Below are positions 9,120 through 18,107 of a stretch of 64,000 nt of DNA, piece after piece; positions within the stretch are counted from its first letter, which is position 1, and each line of letters opens with the position of its first letter. The position numbers and the translations under genes were made by a program. The stretch lies in NCBI GenBank assembly GCA_015665315.1, contig JADFAK010000029.1, positions 1-64,000 of the forward strand, read 5' to 3'. This DNA is from Flavobacteriales bacterium (lineage in GTDB: Bacteria; Bacteroidota; Bacteroidia; Flavobacteriales_D; Sanyastnellaceae). Under the pieces are notes generated by a model, which saw only the letters and a program-made list of their open reading frames with translations, searched no databases and was not told where the DNA came from.

Positions 9120-9383
9120 CGGTTAAGATTGGGTATTAAAAATCAACAAATGCAAAAACGCCAGCACCCTAATATGCCAGTTTCAAGGCGATGCGAGGAA
9201 ACATTTCACTCAATACACTTTCCATTTTCTTGTGCCGTGTACCACTATTCTACGGAACGTATAGGCCGACAAATTCGATTCTGAAATAGTTTCACACTTG
9301 CTCGAATCAAAATGCAATGATTGCAAATAGAAAACGTTTTATCCCGCAGCCCCATTTCACATGCTGAACAGAGCACCTTTTTC

Positions 9384-9407
9384 GCTAAATTTATTTTAGC
9401 TTTTTTT
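9384..9407 (+). terminator. Orphan plus-strand intrinsic terminator
   Basis: GCTAAA/TTTAGC 6-bp stem with a 5-nt loop followed by seven T residues on the plus strand. The neighbouring genes on both sides are on the minus strand, so no known transcript ends here. Confidence 0.5.
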
Positions 9408-9458
9408 AACAAATAGATTCGTCTCTACCCTGCTCTGCCTACCTTTCTGGCGAACCAA

Positions 9459-10820
9459 CTAGGATATACTGGCAATCAAGTCATGCTTGGTGATAATATG
9501 GAGTCCACCTTTCTCCATCTTTACCAGAACCGCGGGTGTGTCTTTGTTGATCTTGGCCGAAATTTCTTCGATGGTCGCGCCTTCGCCGACGATCGGCAAG
9601 GCCTTACTCATTACTTCAGAGATCTTTTGATCCAACAATGAACGGTCGCCCAAGATCTTTTGGACTAGGTCATGCTCGTCAATTGTTCCAACAAGCTCGC
9701 CATTGGCCATCACTGGAATTTGAGAAATTTCAAATTGCTTCATTTTGGCCACCGCATGGCTTACCAATTCCTTTTCAGTAATAGTTACCAATGGTAGGTC
9801 TTTATGCTCCGCTATGAGGTCTTTTGCGTATTTGCGCTCCGCGCTGAGAAATCCCCTATCGCGCATCCAATCATCGTTGTAAATTTTTCCTACATACCGA
9901 CTGCCATGATCGTGAAACAGGATAACTACGACATCATCTTCAGTCAATTGATCCTTCATCTGACGCGCAACTTGAAAGGCCGAACCAGCTGAATTCCCCA
10001 AAAACAAGCCTTCTTTCAAAGCCAACTCACGAGTGGTAACGGCTGCATCTTTATCGGTTACCTTTTCGAAGTGGTCAATTATCTTGAAGTCCACATTGGC
10101 TGGCAAAATATCCTCACCAATTCCTTCAGTCACATACGGGTAAATTTCACTTTCATCAAACACTCCGGTTTCGTGATACACCTTGAAAACCGAACCATAT
10201 GTGTCTGCCCCCCAAATCTTGATATTCGGGTTTTTCTCTTTCAAATACTTACCAACACCAGAAGCGGTTCCGCCAGTACCCACACCTGTAATAAAGTGGG
10301 TGATCTTACCATCGGTCTGCTCCCAAATCTCCGGCCCTGTCTGCTCGTAGTGCGCAAGTCGGTTACTCAAATTGTCATATTGGTTCACCCAATAAGAATT
10401 CGGGATCTCCTTACTCAATCGTTCGGCAACCGAATAGTATGAATCGGGATGATCTGCGGCCACTGCTGTCGGACAAACAACTACTTCCGATCCCAAGGCA
10501 CGTAAAACATCAAATTTCTCTTTCGACTGCTTGTCATTTGAAGTACAAATCAACTTGTATCCTTTCACAATGCAAGCTAGCGCCAACCCCATTCCTGTAT
10601 TGCCAGAAGTGCATTCGATTACAGTTCCACCGGGCTTCAACAAACCTGCCGCCTCAGCATCCTCGATCATCTTCACGGCCATCCGGTCTTTCACCGAATT
10701 CCCTGGATTGAAGTATTCAACTTTGGCCAAAATTGTCCCTGGAATGTCCTGGGCGATGGCGTTGAGTTTAACCATTGGCGTATTTCCTATGGTCTCGAGG
10801 ATATTGTTATAGATCTTCAT
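9459..10820 (-). CDS. Cystathionine beta-synthase-type PLP enzyme with CBS-domain pair
   Basis: A 453-aa fold-II PLP enzyme joining serine (or O-acetylserine) with homocysteine or sulfide. The catalytic part (about 1-320) has NPGNSVKDRMA with the PLP lysine, TSGNTGMGLA, and the glycine loop GVGTGGTASG. The C-terminal ~120 residues form two CBS modules that usually bind adenosyl ligands and regulate activity. The PLP+2CBS layout fits cystathionine beta-synthase better than CysK. I set the start at the second ATG (MKIYNNILETIGNTP): the upstream ATG of the ORF track lies inside a TACTTTTG promoter-like box. Confidence 0.9.
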   Translation of the reverse strand: MKIYNNILETIGNTPMVKLNAIAQDIPGTILAKVEYFNPGNSVKDRMAVKMIEDAEAAGLLKPGGTVIECTSGNTGMGLALACIVKGYKLICTSNDKQSKEKFDVLRALGSEVVVCPTAVAADHPDSYYSVAERLSKEIPNSYWVNQYDNLSNRLAHYEQTGPEIWEQTDGKITHFITGVGTGGTASGVGKYLKEKNPNIKIWGADTYGSVFKVYHETGVFDESEIYPYVTEGIGEDILPANVDFKIIDHFEKVTDKDAAVTTRELALKEGLFLGNSAGSAFQVARQMKDQLTEDDVVVILFHDHGSRYVGKIYNDDWMRDRGFLSAERKYAKDLIAEHKDLPLVTITEKELVSHAVAKMKQFEISQIPVMANGELVGTIDEHDLVQKILGDRSLLDQKISEVMSKALPIVGEGATIEEISAKINKDTPAVLVKMEKGGLHIITKHDLIASIS

Positions 10821-10838
10821 CAGTTCGCAAAATTTGGG

Positions 10839-10846
10839 CAAAAGTA
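10839..10846 (-). promoter_or_regulatory. -7 box of the cystathionine beta-synthase gene
   Basis: TACTTTTG on the minus strand, an exact TAnnTTTG match 18 bp before the chosen ATG. No good -33 box is seen at 19-21 bp. It argues against the ORF-track start at 10841. Confidence 0.4.
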
Positions 10847-10853
10847 CCTTTTT

Positions 10854-12362
10854 CTAATCAAAGCGGATGGCCTTGATCGGAGAGATTCGTGAAACATACA
10901 TTCCAGGAAGGATCAAGAATAGCAGGCACACAAAGAGGGTAAACACATCCAAAAGGAGAATATACAAGGGTTCAATCAAAATCGGCGCTTGATCGACAAA
11001 GTAGGTCGTGGGGTCCAAAGAAATAAAGCCTGTGGTCGATTGCAACACACACACACCGATTCCCAGCACATTCCCCAAGATGAGCCCGAGACCAACGATA
11101 TAGCCTGCATTGCGAAGAAAGATTTCAAGTATCTGACCGTCGGAAGCTCCCATGGCCTTTAACAGACCAATCATTTGCGTACGCTCAAGAATAATGATTA
11201 ATAAAGCCGAAGTCATGTTAATTACGGAGATAAAAATCATGAGGCCAATGATAATATACACATTCAAATCCAGCATTTCCAACCAATTGAATATTTCCGG
11301 ATTGAGGTCTTTGACATTGCGTGTCTGCGTGAAAAAAGGAATATTCTGGTACACCTTTTCATCCATCTCCTCGAGCTTGTCGAAGTCATCGATAAATAAT
11401 TCATAGCCCCCTGTATAATTTTTGTAGGAGCTACCACTTGTGGTCAATTCATAGTTAAGTTGAGGGCAGCAGCCTTCGGCAAATGCAATGCTGAATTTCA
11501 CCTTTGCTGTATCCGTTATGGTTTCGCTTTGGTCGTTAATGACCAGTTGGATTTCTTCTTGGTCCTTCGGACAAATGGCATGAGGCCCAGGTCCGAACCA
11601 GTTGGGATCCGTCCAATTGTAGTCAAAGTCTCCATCTCCTCCAAAAGCCAATCCCTCGACAGAATAACCATTTGCGCATGCTGTATCCACTCTAATTTGA
11701 GCCTCTAGCCCCCATCCTTGCGTGCGCTGTATATATTCGATATCGGTCAAGACAAACTTCCTATCAAATTCATCCAAACCACTTTGAAACAGCCCTACAA
11801 TGCGAAAGACCTGCGGTTTGATGTCTTCCTCGCTGCGGACTAAGTACAAGGTAATCTTATCGTTGAGCTCCACTTCCAGCCGACTAGCAAGCGTTTTGGA
11901 GATAATGATATTCTGATTCGATCGTAGGGAAGAGTCGTTGAGCAATTTTCCTTCTACGAGTTTGTCACTGAAAAATTTCCATGAAAAATCCTCGGCCACA
12001 CCTTTGACCACCACACCTTCGATCGACTCTGATTCAAGAATTCCTGGCATCAACGCGAATCGTTGGACATGTTCTACTCCCGACAATGAATCCAATGATT
12101 GCACCAAATTAAAGTCGTGCCTCATGCGCACCGACTCCTTGGAGTAATTATCGTCAGAAGAAACTACCTGGAGGTGAGCACCAAAGCCGATGAGCTTTTG
12201 CTTGATCTCTTCTTGAAAGCCCCGAAGTACGCTCAACGCAACGATCATGAGCGCTACCCCAAGGGCAATGGCAATCATGGCGATAGTCACGATAGGTCGC
12301 GATAAACGACTGCCCTTGCCGCCAATTAGACGTTTAGCTATGAATGAGGTTGAGTTTGCCAC
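10854..12362 (-). CDS. ABC transporter permease, LolC/LolE-FtsX type
   Basis: An inner-membrane permease of about 502 aa resembling the lipoprotein-releasing LolC/E group. It has an N-terminal TM segment (RPIVTIAMIAIALGVALMIV), a large periplasmic MacB-PCD-like domain, and three C-terminal TM segments in FtsX arrangement with ERTQMIGLLKAMGASDGQI. No ATPase is adjacent, so LolD must be elsewhere. The start is taken as GTG 12362 (VANSTSFIAKRLIGGKGSRLS): this is where family members begin, and a TATATTTG box lies just upstream, inside the extended ORF-track reading. An insertion-like cysteine-containing loop (about residues 250-320) carries one copy of the dispersed repeat in frame. Confidence 0.85.
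   Translation of the reverse strand: MANSTSFIAKRLIGGKGSRLSRPIVTIAMIAIALGVALMIVALSVLRGFQEEIKQKLIGFGAHLQVVSSDDNYSKESVRMRHDFNLVQSLDSLSGVEHVQRFALMPGILESESIEGVVVKGVAEDFSWKFFSDKLVEGKLLNDSSLRSNQNIIISKTLASRLEVELNDKITLYLVRSEEDIKPQVFRIVGLFQSGLDEFDRKFVLTDIEYIQRTQGWGLEAQIRVDTACANGYSVEGLAFGGDGDFDYNWTDPNWFGPGPHAICPKDQEEIQLVINDQSETITDTAKVKFSIAFAEGCCPQLNYELTTSGSSYKNYTGGYELFIDDFDKLEEMDEKVYQNIPFFTQTRNVKDLNPEIFNWLEMLDLNVYIIIGLMIFISVINMTSALLIIILERTQMIGLLKAMGASDGQILEIFLRNAGYIVGLGLILGNVLGIGVCVLQSTTGFISLDPTTYFVDQAPILIEPLYILLLDVFTLFVCLLFLILPGMYVSRISPIKAIRFD
11471..11485 (+). repeat. Dispersed short repeat core inside permease gene (copy 3)
   Basis: AGCCTTCGGCAAATG, the exact 15-base core, lies in frame within the periplasmic loop of the permease, encoding part of FAEGC on the minus strand. 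Confidence 0.5.
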
Positions 12363-12371
12363 TATTGGATG

Positions 12372-12379
12372 CAAATATA
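12372..12379 (-). promoter_or_regulatory. -7 box of the LolC/FtsX-type permease gene
   Basis: TATATTTG on the minus strand, exact to TAnnTTTG, 9 bp before the GTG start. It would give a very short leader. It supports the downstream start but has no clear -33 partner. Confidence 0.35.
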
Positions 12380-12437
12380 TAAGGCTGGGCATTGCGAAGA
12401 TTGATTCGGTCTTAGATATTTGCACAATTATTGTAGT

Positions 12438-13652
12438 ATGCCGCCCATGTATCGACACACATTTACCCTTCTTCTATCCTTTTTGGCCTTTTTCTGTTCT
12501 TGTCAGACAGCCCAACAGCCCAGGACAACTCGTTCGAACACGTCCATTGTTGTAGGCGCTGAACGCACTGTTTCCTACCTTCCCATGCTTCAGGATAAAC
12601 GCGTAGGTATAATAGCCAACCAGACGACAATGATTGGAAATACACACCTAGTCGATAGTTTGGTCACTTTGGGAGTCCATATTCAGCGTGTGTTTGCTCC
12701 CGAGCATGGATTTCGGGGACAAGCCGCAGATGGCGCTCACATTTCAGATTCCGTTGATCCAACTACACAACTCCCAATATCAACTCTTTACGGTAAGAAT
12801 AAAAAACCCAGCGCCGAACAGCTCAAGGACATTGACGTGCTGATTTTTGACATTCAAGATGTAGGTGCTCGATTTTATACTTTTATTTCGACCATGCATT
12901 TGGCCATGGAAGCCGCTGCGGAGAACGGCGTGACATTCGTAGTTCTTGACCGACCTAATCCAAACGGCTTTTATGTGGATGGACCTGTGCTCGACCCACA
13001 ATTCAGTTCTTTTGTTGGTATGCATTCCATTCCGATTGTTCACGGCCTGACTGTGGGAGAATTGGCCAAAATGATCAACGATGAGGGTTGGTTGAAAGGT
13101 GGTTTGAAGTGTAACCTAAGCGTTGTTGCCTGTGAAAATTACCATCACCTGGATTTATACCAACTTCCCATTGCCCCGTCGCCCAACCTTCCAAACATGA
13201 CTTCGATCTACCTATACCCTTCTCTATGTCTGTTTGAAGCCACAACAGTAAGTGTAGGCCGTGGAACTGAAAACCCGTTTCAGGTTATAGGTCACCCAAA
13301 GCACAAGGGTAAAATCGAATTCACCCCTCAAACTATCCCAGGAGTATCGGAAAATCCGAAGCAAAAAAATGTAGTATGTTCGGGGCATCTGTTGAAGGAC
13401 TTTGGAGATTTTTATTTTACATCTAAAGGTCGTTTGTATTTAGAGTGGCTGATTTCCATGAATGAAGAACTAGGGAAAGATGAACTATTTGACCGCCCCG
13501 AATTCTTTGACAAACTGGCTGGAACGGATGCGCTGCGCAAACAAATAATTGCTGGAAAAACGAGCATAGAAATTCAAGAAAGCTGGCAAGCTGATCTAGA
13601 AAAATATAAAAAGCTCCGTCGGAAGTATCTTCTCTACCCCGATTTTGAGTAA
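12438..13652 (+). CDS. DUF1343 (NamZ/YbbC-family) exo-N-acetylmuramidase-like lipoprotein
   Basis: About 404 aa. The DUF1343 family includes NamZ/YbbC, which releases terminal N-acetylmuramic acid from peptidoglycan fragments. Visible signatures are GIIANQT, FAPEHGFRG (with the family's catalytic glutamate), IFDIQDVGARFYTF, LDRPNPNG and SVGRGTENPFQVIG. The N-terminus (YRHTFTLLLSFLAFFCSC) looks like a lipoprotein signal, placing it in the periplasm or outer membrane. The ORF-track TTG start is replaced with ATG 12438; ATG 12447 is also possible. It is divergent from the permease gene across 75 bp. Confidence 0.88.
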   Translation: MPPMYRHTFTLLLSFLAFFCSCQTAQQPRTTRSNTSIVVGAERTVSYLPMLQDKRVGIIANQTTMIGNTHLVDSLVTLGVHIQRVFAPEHGFRGQAADGAHISDSVDPTTQLPISTLYGKNKKPSAEQLKDIDVLIFDIQDVGARFYTFISTMHLAMEAAAENGVTFVVLDRPNPNGFYVDGPVLDPQFSSFVGMHSIPIVHGLTVGELAKMINDEGWLKGGLKCNLSVVACENYHHLDLYQLPIAPSPNLPNMTSIYLYPSLCLFEATTVSVGRGTENPFQVIGHPKHKGKIEFTPQTIPGVSENPKQKNVVCSGHLLKDFGDFYFTSKGRLYLEWLISMNEELGKDELFDRPEFFDKLAGTDALRKQIIAGKTSIEIQESWQADLEKYKKLRRKYLLYPDFE

Positions 13653-13676
13653 TTTCAGCGCCGATAAATCAAGGAC

Positions 13677-14201
13677 ATGAAAAAAGGCATCTATTTCTTT
13701 CTATTCGTTTTGGCTATTGGGCTTACTTTTTCTTCTTGCAAGAAAAGCGAAGAATTCATCAACCCAGTGTATGAATGTGATTGTGGAAAGGTAAATTGGT
13801 TTGGATCAAACCACGACCTCCTAATGTCGGAATTCGTGCGCCCAGATGAAACGAACTTCTTGAGCCGCAGATATTACATCACAGCCGATGTATCCTCTTC
13901 TGGCGAATCTGAGCCGCATCACTTGAATATCATTATTGAAACAGATTCAGTTCACCATGAGTTCTTCGACTTGATGTTGAGCCCACACATTTCAGTAGAA
14001 GTTGAAGAGGTCAACTACAACGACCCTACATTGTTGGTTCGTCACTACGTTCCAGTAATCGGGAATGTCAACATCAACGCAGCCATCCTTGGCGGATCCG
14101 AAAGCGCAAGTTTTAACTTGAGTGTGCAAGAGTCTTTCAACGGAACACCTGCAGGAGCAATTCTTCCTTTGTCTGGAAGCTTGAATGTTCTCGTCCAGTA
14201 A
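13677..14201 (+). CDS. Hypothetical lipoprotein
   Basis: 174 aa with a lipoprotein signal (LAIGLTFSSCKK). The mature part is beta-rich, has an early CDCGK motif, and has no family I recognise. It begins 24 bp after the DUF1343 gene and probably shares its transcript. It ends 12 bp from the convergent SGNH-like gene. Confidence 0.65.
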   Translation: MKKGIYFFLFVLAIGLTFSSCKKSEEFINPVYECDCGKVNWFGSNHDLLMSEFVRPDETNFLSRRYYITADVSSSGESEPHHLNIIIETDSVHHEFFDLMLSPHISVEVEEVNYNDPTLLVRHYVPVIGNVNINAAILGGSESASFNLSVQESFNGTPAGAILPLSGSLNVLVQ

Positions 14202-14213
14202 TTTAAAGTTCAC

Positions 14214-15467
14214 TTACCGCTTCACGAAAGTGGATATTCCTGAGCCTTTTTCGCATTCGATTGTCAAAATGTACCGGCCTTCGGCCAAATGACTAGTCGG
14301 AATAGATTCCACGGCATTCGCGTTTTCATCGATTAACACCCCCGCCATTGAGTAGATTCGATAGGAATACTTCGAGTCGATTCCTTCGACTTCAATCCAA
14401 TCAGTCGCCGGATTGGGGAAGGTTTTAAATTCTTGAATCTGTCCGTCTACTACATAATCCCCCTCGCCTATTTCAATGGTTTCGACGATCCCAACATTTC
14501 CACATGCGGAATATATTTCTAGCTCGTAGGTTAGCATCCCGTCATCGAAAAGGAGGGCATTGACATCACCGTCTTGCCACAAAAATTCCTCATCTCCAAA
14601 ATTCACCAATACGCTGTCTGCCCAGTACGACAAATTAGTCTCGACTGAATAAAAAGGAGGTAAGTCTTGAGAAATATCCAATTCTCCCCAAACCACAGGA
14701 TAGTGGTTCCAGGCCTCCTGCCCCCCAGCAACTACGTCGCCGGCAACACCCTGCAAATATTGAGCATCTGCAACATCGAGCCCAGCGTAGTAATCACTTC
14801 CTACTGGACTTTCATTCCACATCATAGCATAGAAAACGCAGGCGGCAAGGTAGGTGCCCGCAACACTCGGATGTGAACCATCATTGACATACAATTGAAT
14901 GTCATCATTTGTCTCTTCACGAACTTGTTTCCAGGCAGCTCCAACAGGAGAAACCCAACAATCATTCATAACTGACATCTCCTGGTATCGCTCCGTAAGA
15001 AGCTCTTGCATGCCCTCATAGGTGCACAAGGGAGGGAAATTTTCACAATTATCTACATCACCATTCATTCTTCCCCAAGTCATATAAAAAATCGGCATCA
15101 CACAATTGTTGTATGCTCGTGCCGTATCTACCAAGTTTTTGGCGAATGGATAAACATCTGTCTGCACCTGATTGATCGGAAAGGCGGGCATCTGACTTTG
15201 CTCCTGTAAAATCACAAAATCCCATGATCCATTGTGCAATAGGTCTTGCGTCACACTATTCACTGTATGCGATTCGAACGTGCTACCTCCCGGAGTGCTC
15301 GAGGCCGTAATCAGACTATTTGATTTCGACTCAGCTATTTGGGAAAGCATCAAGGGCAAGTCATTGGTGTAGATGTATGAATTGCCAACAAAAAGCGCGT
15401 TGTAGTCTTGGGCGCTTGCAGACAAACCTAAAAAGCTCAGACACAAGCATATAATGATTCGATTCAT
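14214..15467 (-). CDS. Secreted SGNH/GDSL-like hydrolase with T9SS sorting domain
   Basis: About 417 aa. After the signal peptide (LCLSFLGLSASAQ) the sequence YNALFVGNSYIYTNDLP resembles SGNH block I with the serine in GNSY, WDFVILQEQS is a middle block, and DGSHPSVAGTYLAA fits the block V Asp-His pair. It is therefore probably an esterase or carbohydrate deacetylase of unknown substrate. The C-terminus (TFPNPATDWIEVEG...EGRYILTI...FVKR) is a T9SS type A sorting domain. The start is moved from the ORF-track MGKTPI to the internal ATG 15467, giving MNRIIICLCLSF. Confidence 0.8.
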   Translation of the reverse strand: MNRIIICLCLSFLGLSASAQDYNALFVGNSYIYTNDLPLMLSQIAESKSNSLITASSTPGGSTFESHTVNSVTQDLLHNGSWDFVILQEQSQMPAFPINQVQTDVYPFAKNLVDTARAYNNCVMPIFYMTWGRMNGDVDNCENFPPLCTYEGMQELLTERYQEMSVMNDCWVSPVGAAWKQVREETNDDIQLYVNDGSHPSVAGTYLAACVFYAMMWNESPVGSDYYAGLDVADAQYLQGVAGDVVAGGQEAWNHYPVVWGELDISQDLPPFYSVETNLSYWADSVLVNFGDEEFLWQDGDVNALLFDDGMLTYELEIYSACGNVGIVETIEIGEGDYVVDGQIQEFKTFPNPATDWIEVEGIDSKYSYRIYSMAGVLIDENANAVESIPTSHLAEGRYILTIECEKGSGISTFVKR

Positions 15468-15566
15468 GATAGGGGTTTTACCCAAAGTTAATCGAACTCT
15501 TCAAGGTTTGGTCGTTTTATTTGAGGAATTACGGCAATTATTATGCAGACAATTGCAATGCCGTTG

Positions 15567-17054
15567 TCATTTGTTCTTGGCCATTTGCTGGCGTTCGTCA
15601 ATAATATCCAGAGTCAAAGACATCACGTGATCCTTTCCCGCGAGAAAGTCGTTTAGGTTCTGGCTGGCCTCAATGTCAGGCACGACACCCCGATTCGATT
15701 CAGCGACAGGAACATTCAGCTGAAAGAGTACTCTGGGAACCTCAACGATTAATCCGCTATTTGGCAGAATCAAACGATAGAAATAACCACTACTATTTGC
15801 CGATGCACCGCCAAGTGTTTCAGTACCGATCAAGGTGCAGCGTGGAACATAGGACTTAGCCATGGAGGCAAAATCTGAACCTCCACTAAATACCTCCCCA
15901 CCTATGAGCACATACACATCTCCACGAAACTGGGGTGATTGATGCTCGAGTGTTTTTTGGAATCTATCTCTTCTTACCCACGAGTCATCGGACTCACTGA
16001 ACTCAAATGTTTTGTAGAGGAAATCACTAAATCGATTCTTTGTAGCCCCCTGCATGAATTTGTAATATGACGATTCGGTGCTGCGCATTTCAACCAAATC
16101 ATACTTATCATTCAGCGTATGTGGTAGATAAGACAAGAGCATATTCTCAAAACCTTCACGCCCACCACCATTTTCCCGGATGTCGATGATCAAAGAGGCC
16201 ACTCCTTTTTCTTCCAAGATGCTGAAACACCGATTCAAAAACATGCTGTAATTGATCTTGCTTATACCATGAAACTGGTTGATGGTTAAAACACCTATTC
16301 CATCCTTGATATCAAAATCCATCTTGGATGCGGGAGTTTGATGGCCAAACCCATAGACCTCTTGTAATAGGTCAAAACGGTCGCTATACCTGATTGCGGT
16401 TACGACCAAATTCTTCTTTTCACTTTCCGCCACTTCCATAACGTCGAGGTACTCTAATCGAAAGGTCGATTTGAATCCGAATCTCAGGGCGTAATACCAC
16501 CAAAACTGACCCTCCAATTGTTCTAGTTTGGCTGCTCTAGGCGCACCATCGCAGGTGATAAAAGGAAGCAACTCATCCACAATACAATCTACATGCATGC
16601 CATTTATCGTGAGCACTTCACAACCACGCGCCATGTATTCATGCTCGCTGAAATTATGATCGATGTAGGCTACGCCATTTATAAATTTCAAGGTGAATGG
16701 AAAGAATCTTTGGGTGGCAAGGATGTAATCAGACAACTCCTCGTTCAAGTGAACATTGGTGTGTCCGTCATGAATATGGTCGATCAAATCAGCTATATGG
16801 GTGTATGTCTCACAGTAGGTGAGTCCATCAGATGGTATTTTTTGAGAGAACAAGCTATCAATTTGATTGGCCTTTAGATACAGGTCAAATCCAGGATGGG
16901 ACTCAGAAAGGACCGAATACAACAGTTCAAGATCAGCTTCGACCCTATGTGGCGGGATGCGATAGTCGAGGTATTCGTCGTCCTGCGCAAAAAGTTGGGT
17001 CGCGCAAAACCAGCAAACAATCCCCAAAAGGTATTTTGCGTAGCTAGGTAACAA
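15567..17054 (-). CDS. S41-family (C-terminal processing-like) secreted peptidase, TTG start
   Basis: 495 aa with signal peptide (IVCWFCATQLFAQ). GVGVLTI-type strands, SLIIDIRENGGG and VLIGGEVFSGGSDFASMAK (catalytic serine region) followed by ETLGGASANSSG identify an S41/tricorn-core protease. The N-terminal helical segment with IHDGHTNVH is typical of the Bacteroidetes subgroup. No PDZ domain is obvious. The only start after the in-frame TGA is TTG 17054; there is no ATG or GTG before the signal peptide. Confidence 0.85.
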   Translation of the reverse strand: MLPSYAKYLLGIVCWFCATQLFAQDDEYLDYRIPPHRVEADLELLYSVLSESHPGFDLYLKANQIDSLFSQKIPSDGLTYCETYTHIADLIDHIHDGHTNVHLNEELSDYILATQRFFPFTLKFINGVAYIDHNFSEHEYMARGCEVLTINGMHVDCIVDELLPFITCDGAPRAAKLEQLEGQFWWYYALRFGFKSTFRLEYLDVMEVAESEKKNLVVTAIRYSDRFDLLQEVYGFGHQTPASKMDFDIKDGIGVLTINQFHGISKINYSMFLNRCFSILEEKGVASLIIDIRENGGGREGFENMLLSYLPHTLNDKYDLVEMRSTESSYYKFMQGATKNRFSDFLYKTFEFSESDDSWVRRDRFQKTLEHQSPQFRGDVYVLIGGEVFSGGSDFASMAKSYVPRCTLIGTETLGGASANSSGYFYRLILPNSGLIVEVPRVLFQLNVPVAESNRGVVPDIEASQNLNDFLAGKDHVMSLTLDIIDERQQMAKNK

Positions 17055-17154
17055 TCAGTCAAAAATTAGTCACCTAAATATACGTAGATCAGCCAAATAA
17101 GTTTCGATTCTACGGACCTAAAACTACCATGGAGACGTCGGTAGACTAGTGATA

Positions 17155-17424
17155 CTATCGGTCTTCCGGCATATCATTCCTTTCTATCCTATCATTTTGA
17201 TCTAGTGAGTTCTCGGCATGCTCCGAAGATTTCAAGACAAGAAACAAGATCAAGAGAAAAACCAGCAAAGCCAGAAAGGCGAGTGGATTCTTGTAAAGGG
17301 GCTTTTTATGGATATTTATTAGCGTACGTTCATAGGAAGACACAACTTTCCCGTAGTCCTTGTACTTGGAAATCTGCTCGTCAGTCAACGGCTCTTGTTC
17401 GTTATCCACCTCAAATCTTCTCAT
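17155..17424 (-). CDS. Small single-pass membrane protein overlapping the ECF sigma gene
   Basis: 89 aa: a charged N-terminal half (about 1-47), one strong TM segment (LAFLALLVFLLILFLVL) and a short charged tail. It overlaps the sigma gene end by 14 bp, so the two are co-transcribed and probably translationally coupled. Position and topology suggest a partner, such as a minimal anti-sigma factor, but there is no zinc-binding or FecR-like motif. Function inferred from context only. Confidence 0.65.
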   Translation of the reverse strand: MRRFEVDNEQEPLTDEQISKYKDYGKVVSSYERTLINIHKKPLYKNPLAFLALLVFLLILFLVLKSSEHAENSLDQNDRIERNDMPEDR

Positions 17425-17998
17425 CCGTCCTCAAAATAATGGATTTTAAACGTTTAAAGGCACGTATTACCTTCATTTTGGCAGCATCTTCAGAAATCCC
17501 CAGGATTTCACCTATTTGTCGATGCCTCATTTGTTCAAAATAGCGCATCTCTATTAACAAGGTCGACGCCTCATCCAGTTGATTCAATCCTTCCACCAAC
17601 TGGCGCATTTTGCTTTCGTTCGATGGTAATTCTTCTATCTCATCCGACAAACATGCAAGCATTTCACTCGACAACTTCGTGACTGTCATTTTTTTCGTCG
17701 ATCGAAAATGCATGTTTACCTCGTTAATGGCAATTCGGTAGATCCACGATTTCAACGGAGCACCAGTGTGCTTGTACGAGGATAAATTGATCATCGCCTT
17801 GATAAAAGTCTGCGAGACCAAATCTGCTGTCAGATCCACATCAGACACACGCTTATGTACAAAACGAAACAAGTCGTTGTGGTACAACTCATAGATTCTG
17901 GCAAACTCCTTGGAGTTTCTTTTGGCTGCCTGAATGAGTTTCTTTTCTGTCAAGTATTTGAACCGTTGGTTATGCTTGTGACTTGTGAACGTGCGCAC
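17411..17998 (-). CDS. ECF-type RNA polymerase sigma factor
   Basis: 195 aa. Region 2 is at about 25-100 (ARIYELYHNDLFRFVHKRV, DLVSQTFIKAM, LKSWIYRIAINEV) and region 4 at about 130-190 (LLIEMRYFEQMRHRQIGEIL, EDAAKMKVIRAFKRLK). It is an extracytoplasmic-function sigma factor probably responding to an envelope signal. The start is GTG 17998; a TTG 15 codons later is an alternative. The overlapping downstream membrane protein may be its regulator. Confidence 0.88.
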   Translation of the reverse strand: MRTFTSHKHNQRFKYLTEKKLIQAAKRNSKEFARIYELYHNDLFRFVHKRVSDVDLTADLVSQTFIKAMINLSSYKHTGAPLKSWIYRIAINEVNMHFRSTKKMTVTKLSSEMLACLSDEIEELPSNESKMRQLVEGLNQLDEASTLLIEMRYFEQMRHRQIGEILGISEDAAKMKVIRAFKRLKSIILRTDEKI

Positions 17999-18107
17999 TT
18001 AGATAGAATGCACCTTTTCAAAAAGGTAACGCTGATGGGAAATTATTATTCCATATAACCTATTCCCCAAATTCACGTATGACTAGCTGAAACTCATTCT
18101 CCAGAAC

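Larger units (their letters stand above)
9094..9458. other. 365-bp gene-free region
   Basis: Contains the inverted repeat at 9100-9119 and a plus-strand terminator-like hairpin (9384-9407) that no annotated plus-strand gene explains. The tracked 79-aa ORF 9045-9284 lacks any recognisable domain and overlaps the barrel gene antisense. No TAnnTTTG box was seen on the plus strand. Confidence 0.6.

Noticed and set aside
9045-9284. 79-aa plus-strand ORF in the gap after the barrel gene
   Set aside because: Overlaps the barrel gene antisense and its composition is arbitrary; the downstream terminator is noted instead as possible evidence of an RNA.
14271-14290. GGCCGAAGGCC segment, also at about 39371, as further copies of the dispersed repeat
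   Set aside because: Both are fully explained by coding sequence (LAEGRYI of a T9SS domain; DRFGRRPV of MFS motif A) and have an extra G in the core; the shared 18-mer is probably coincidence, though worth a count.
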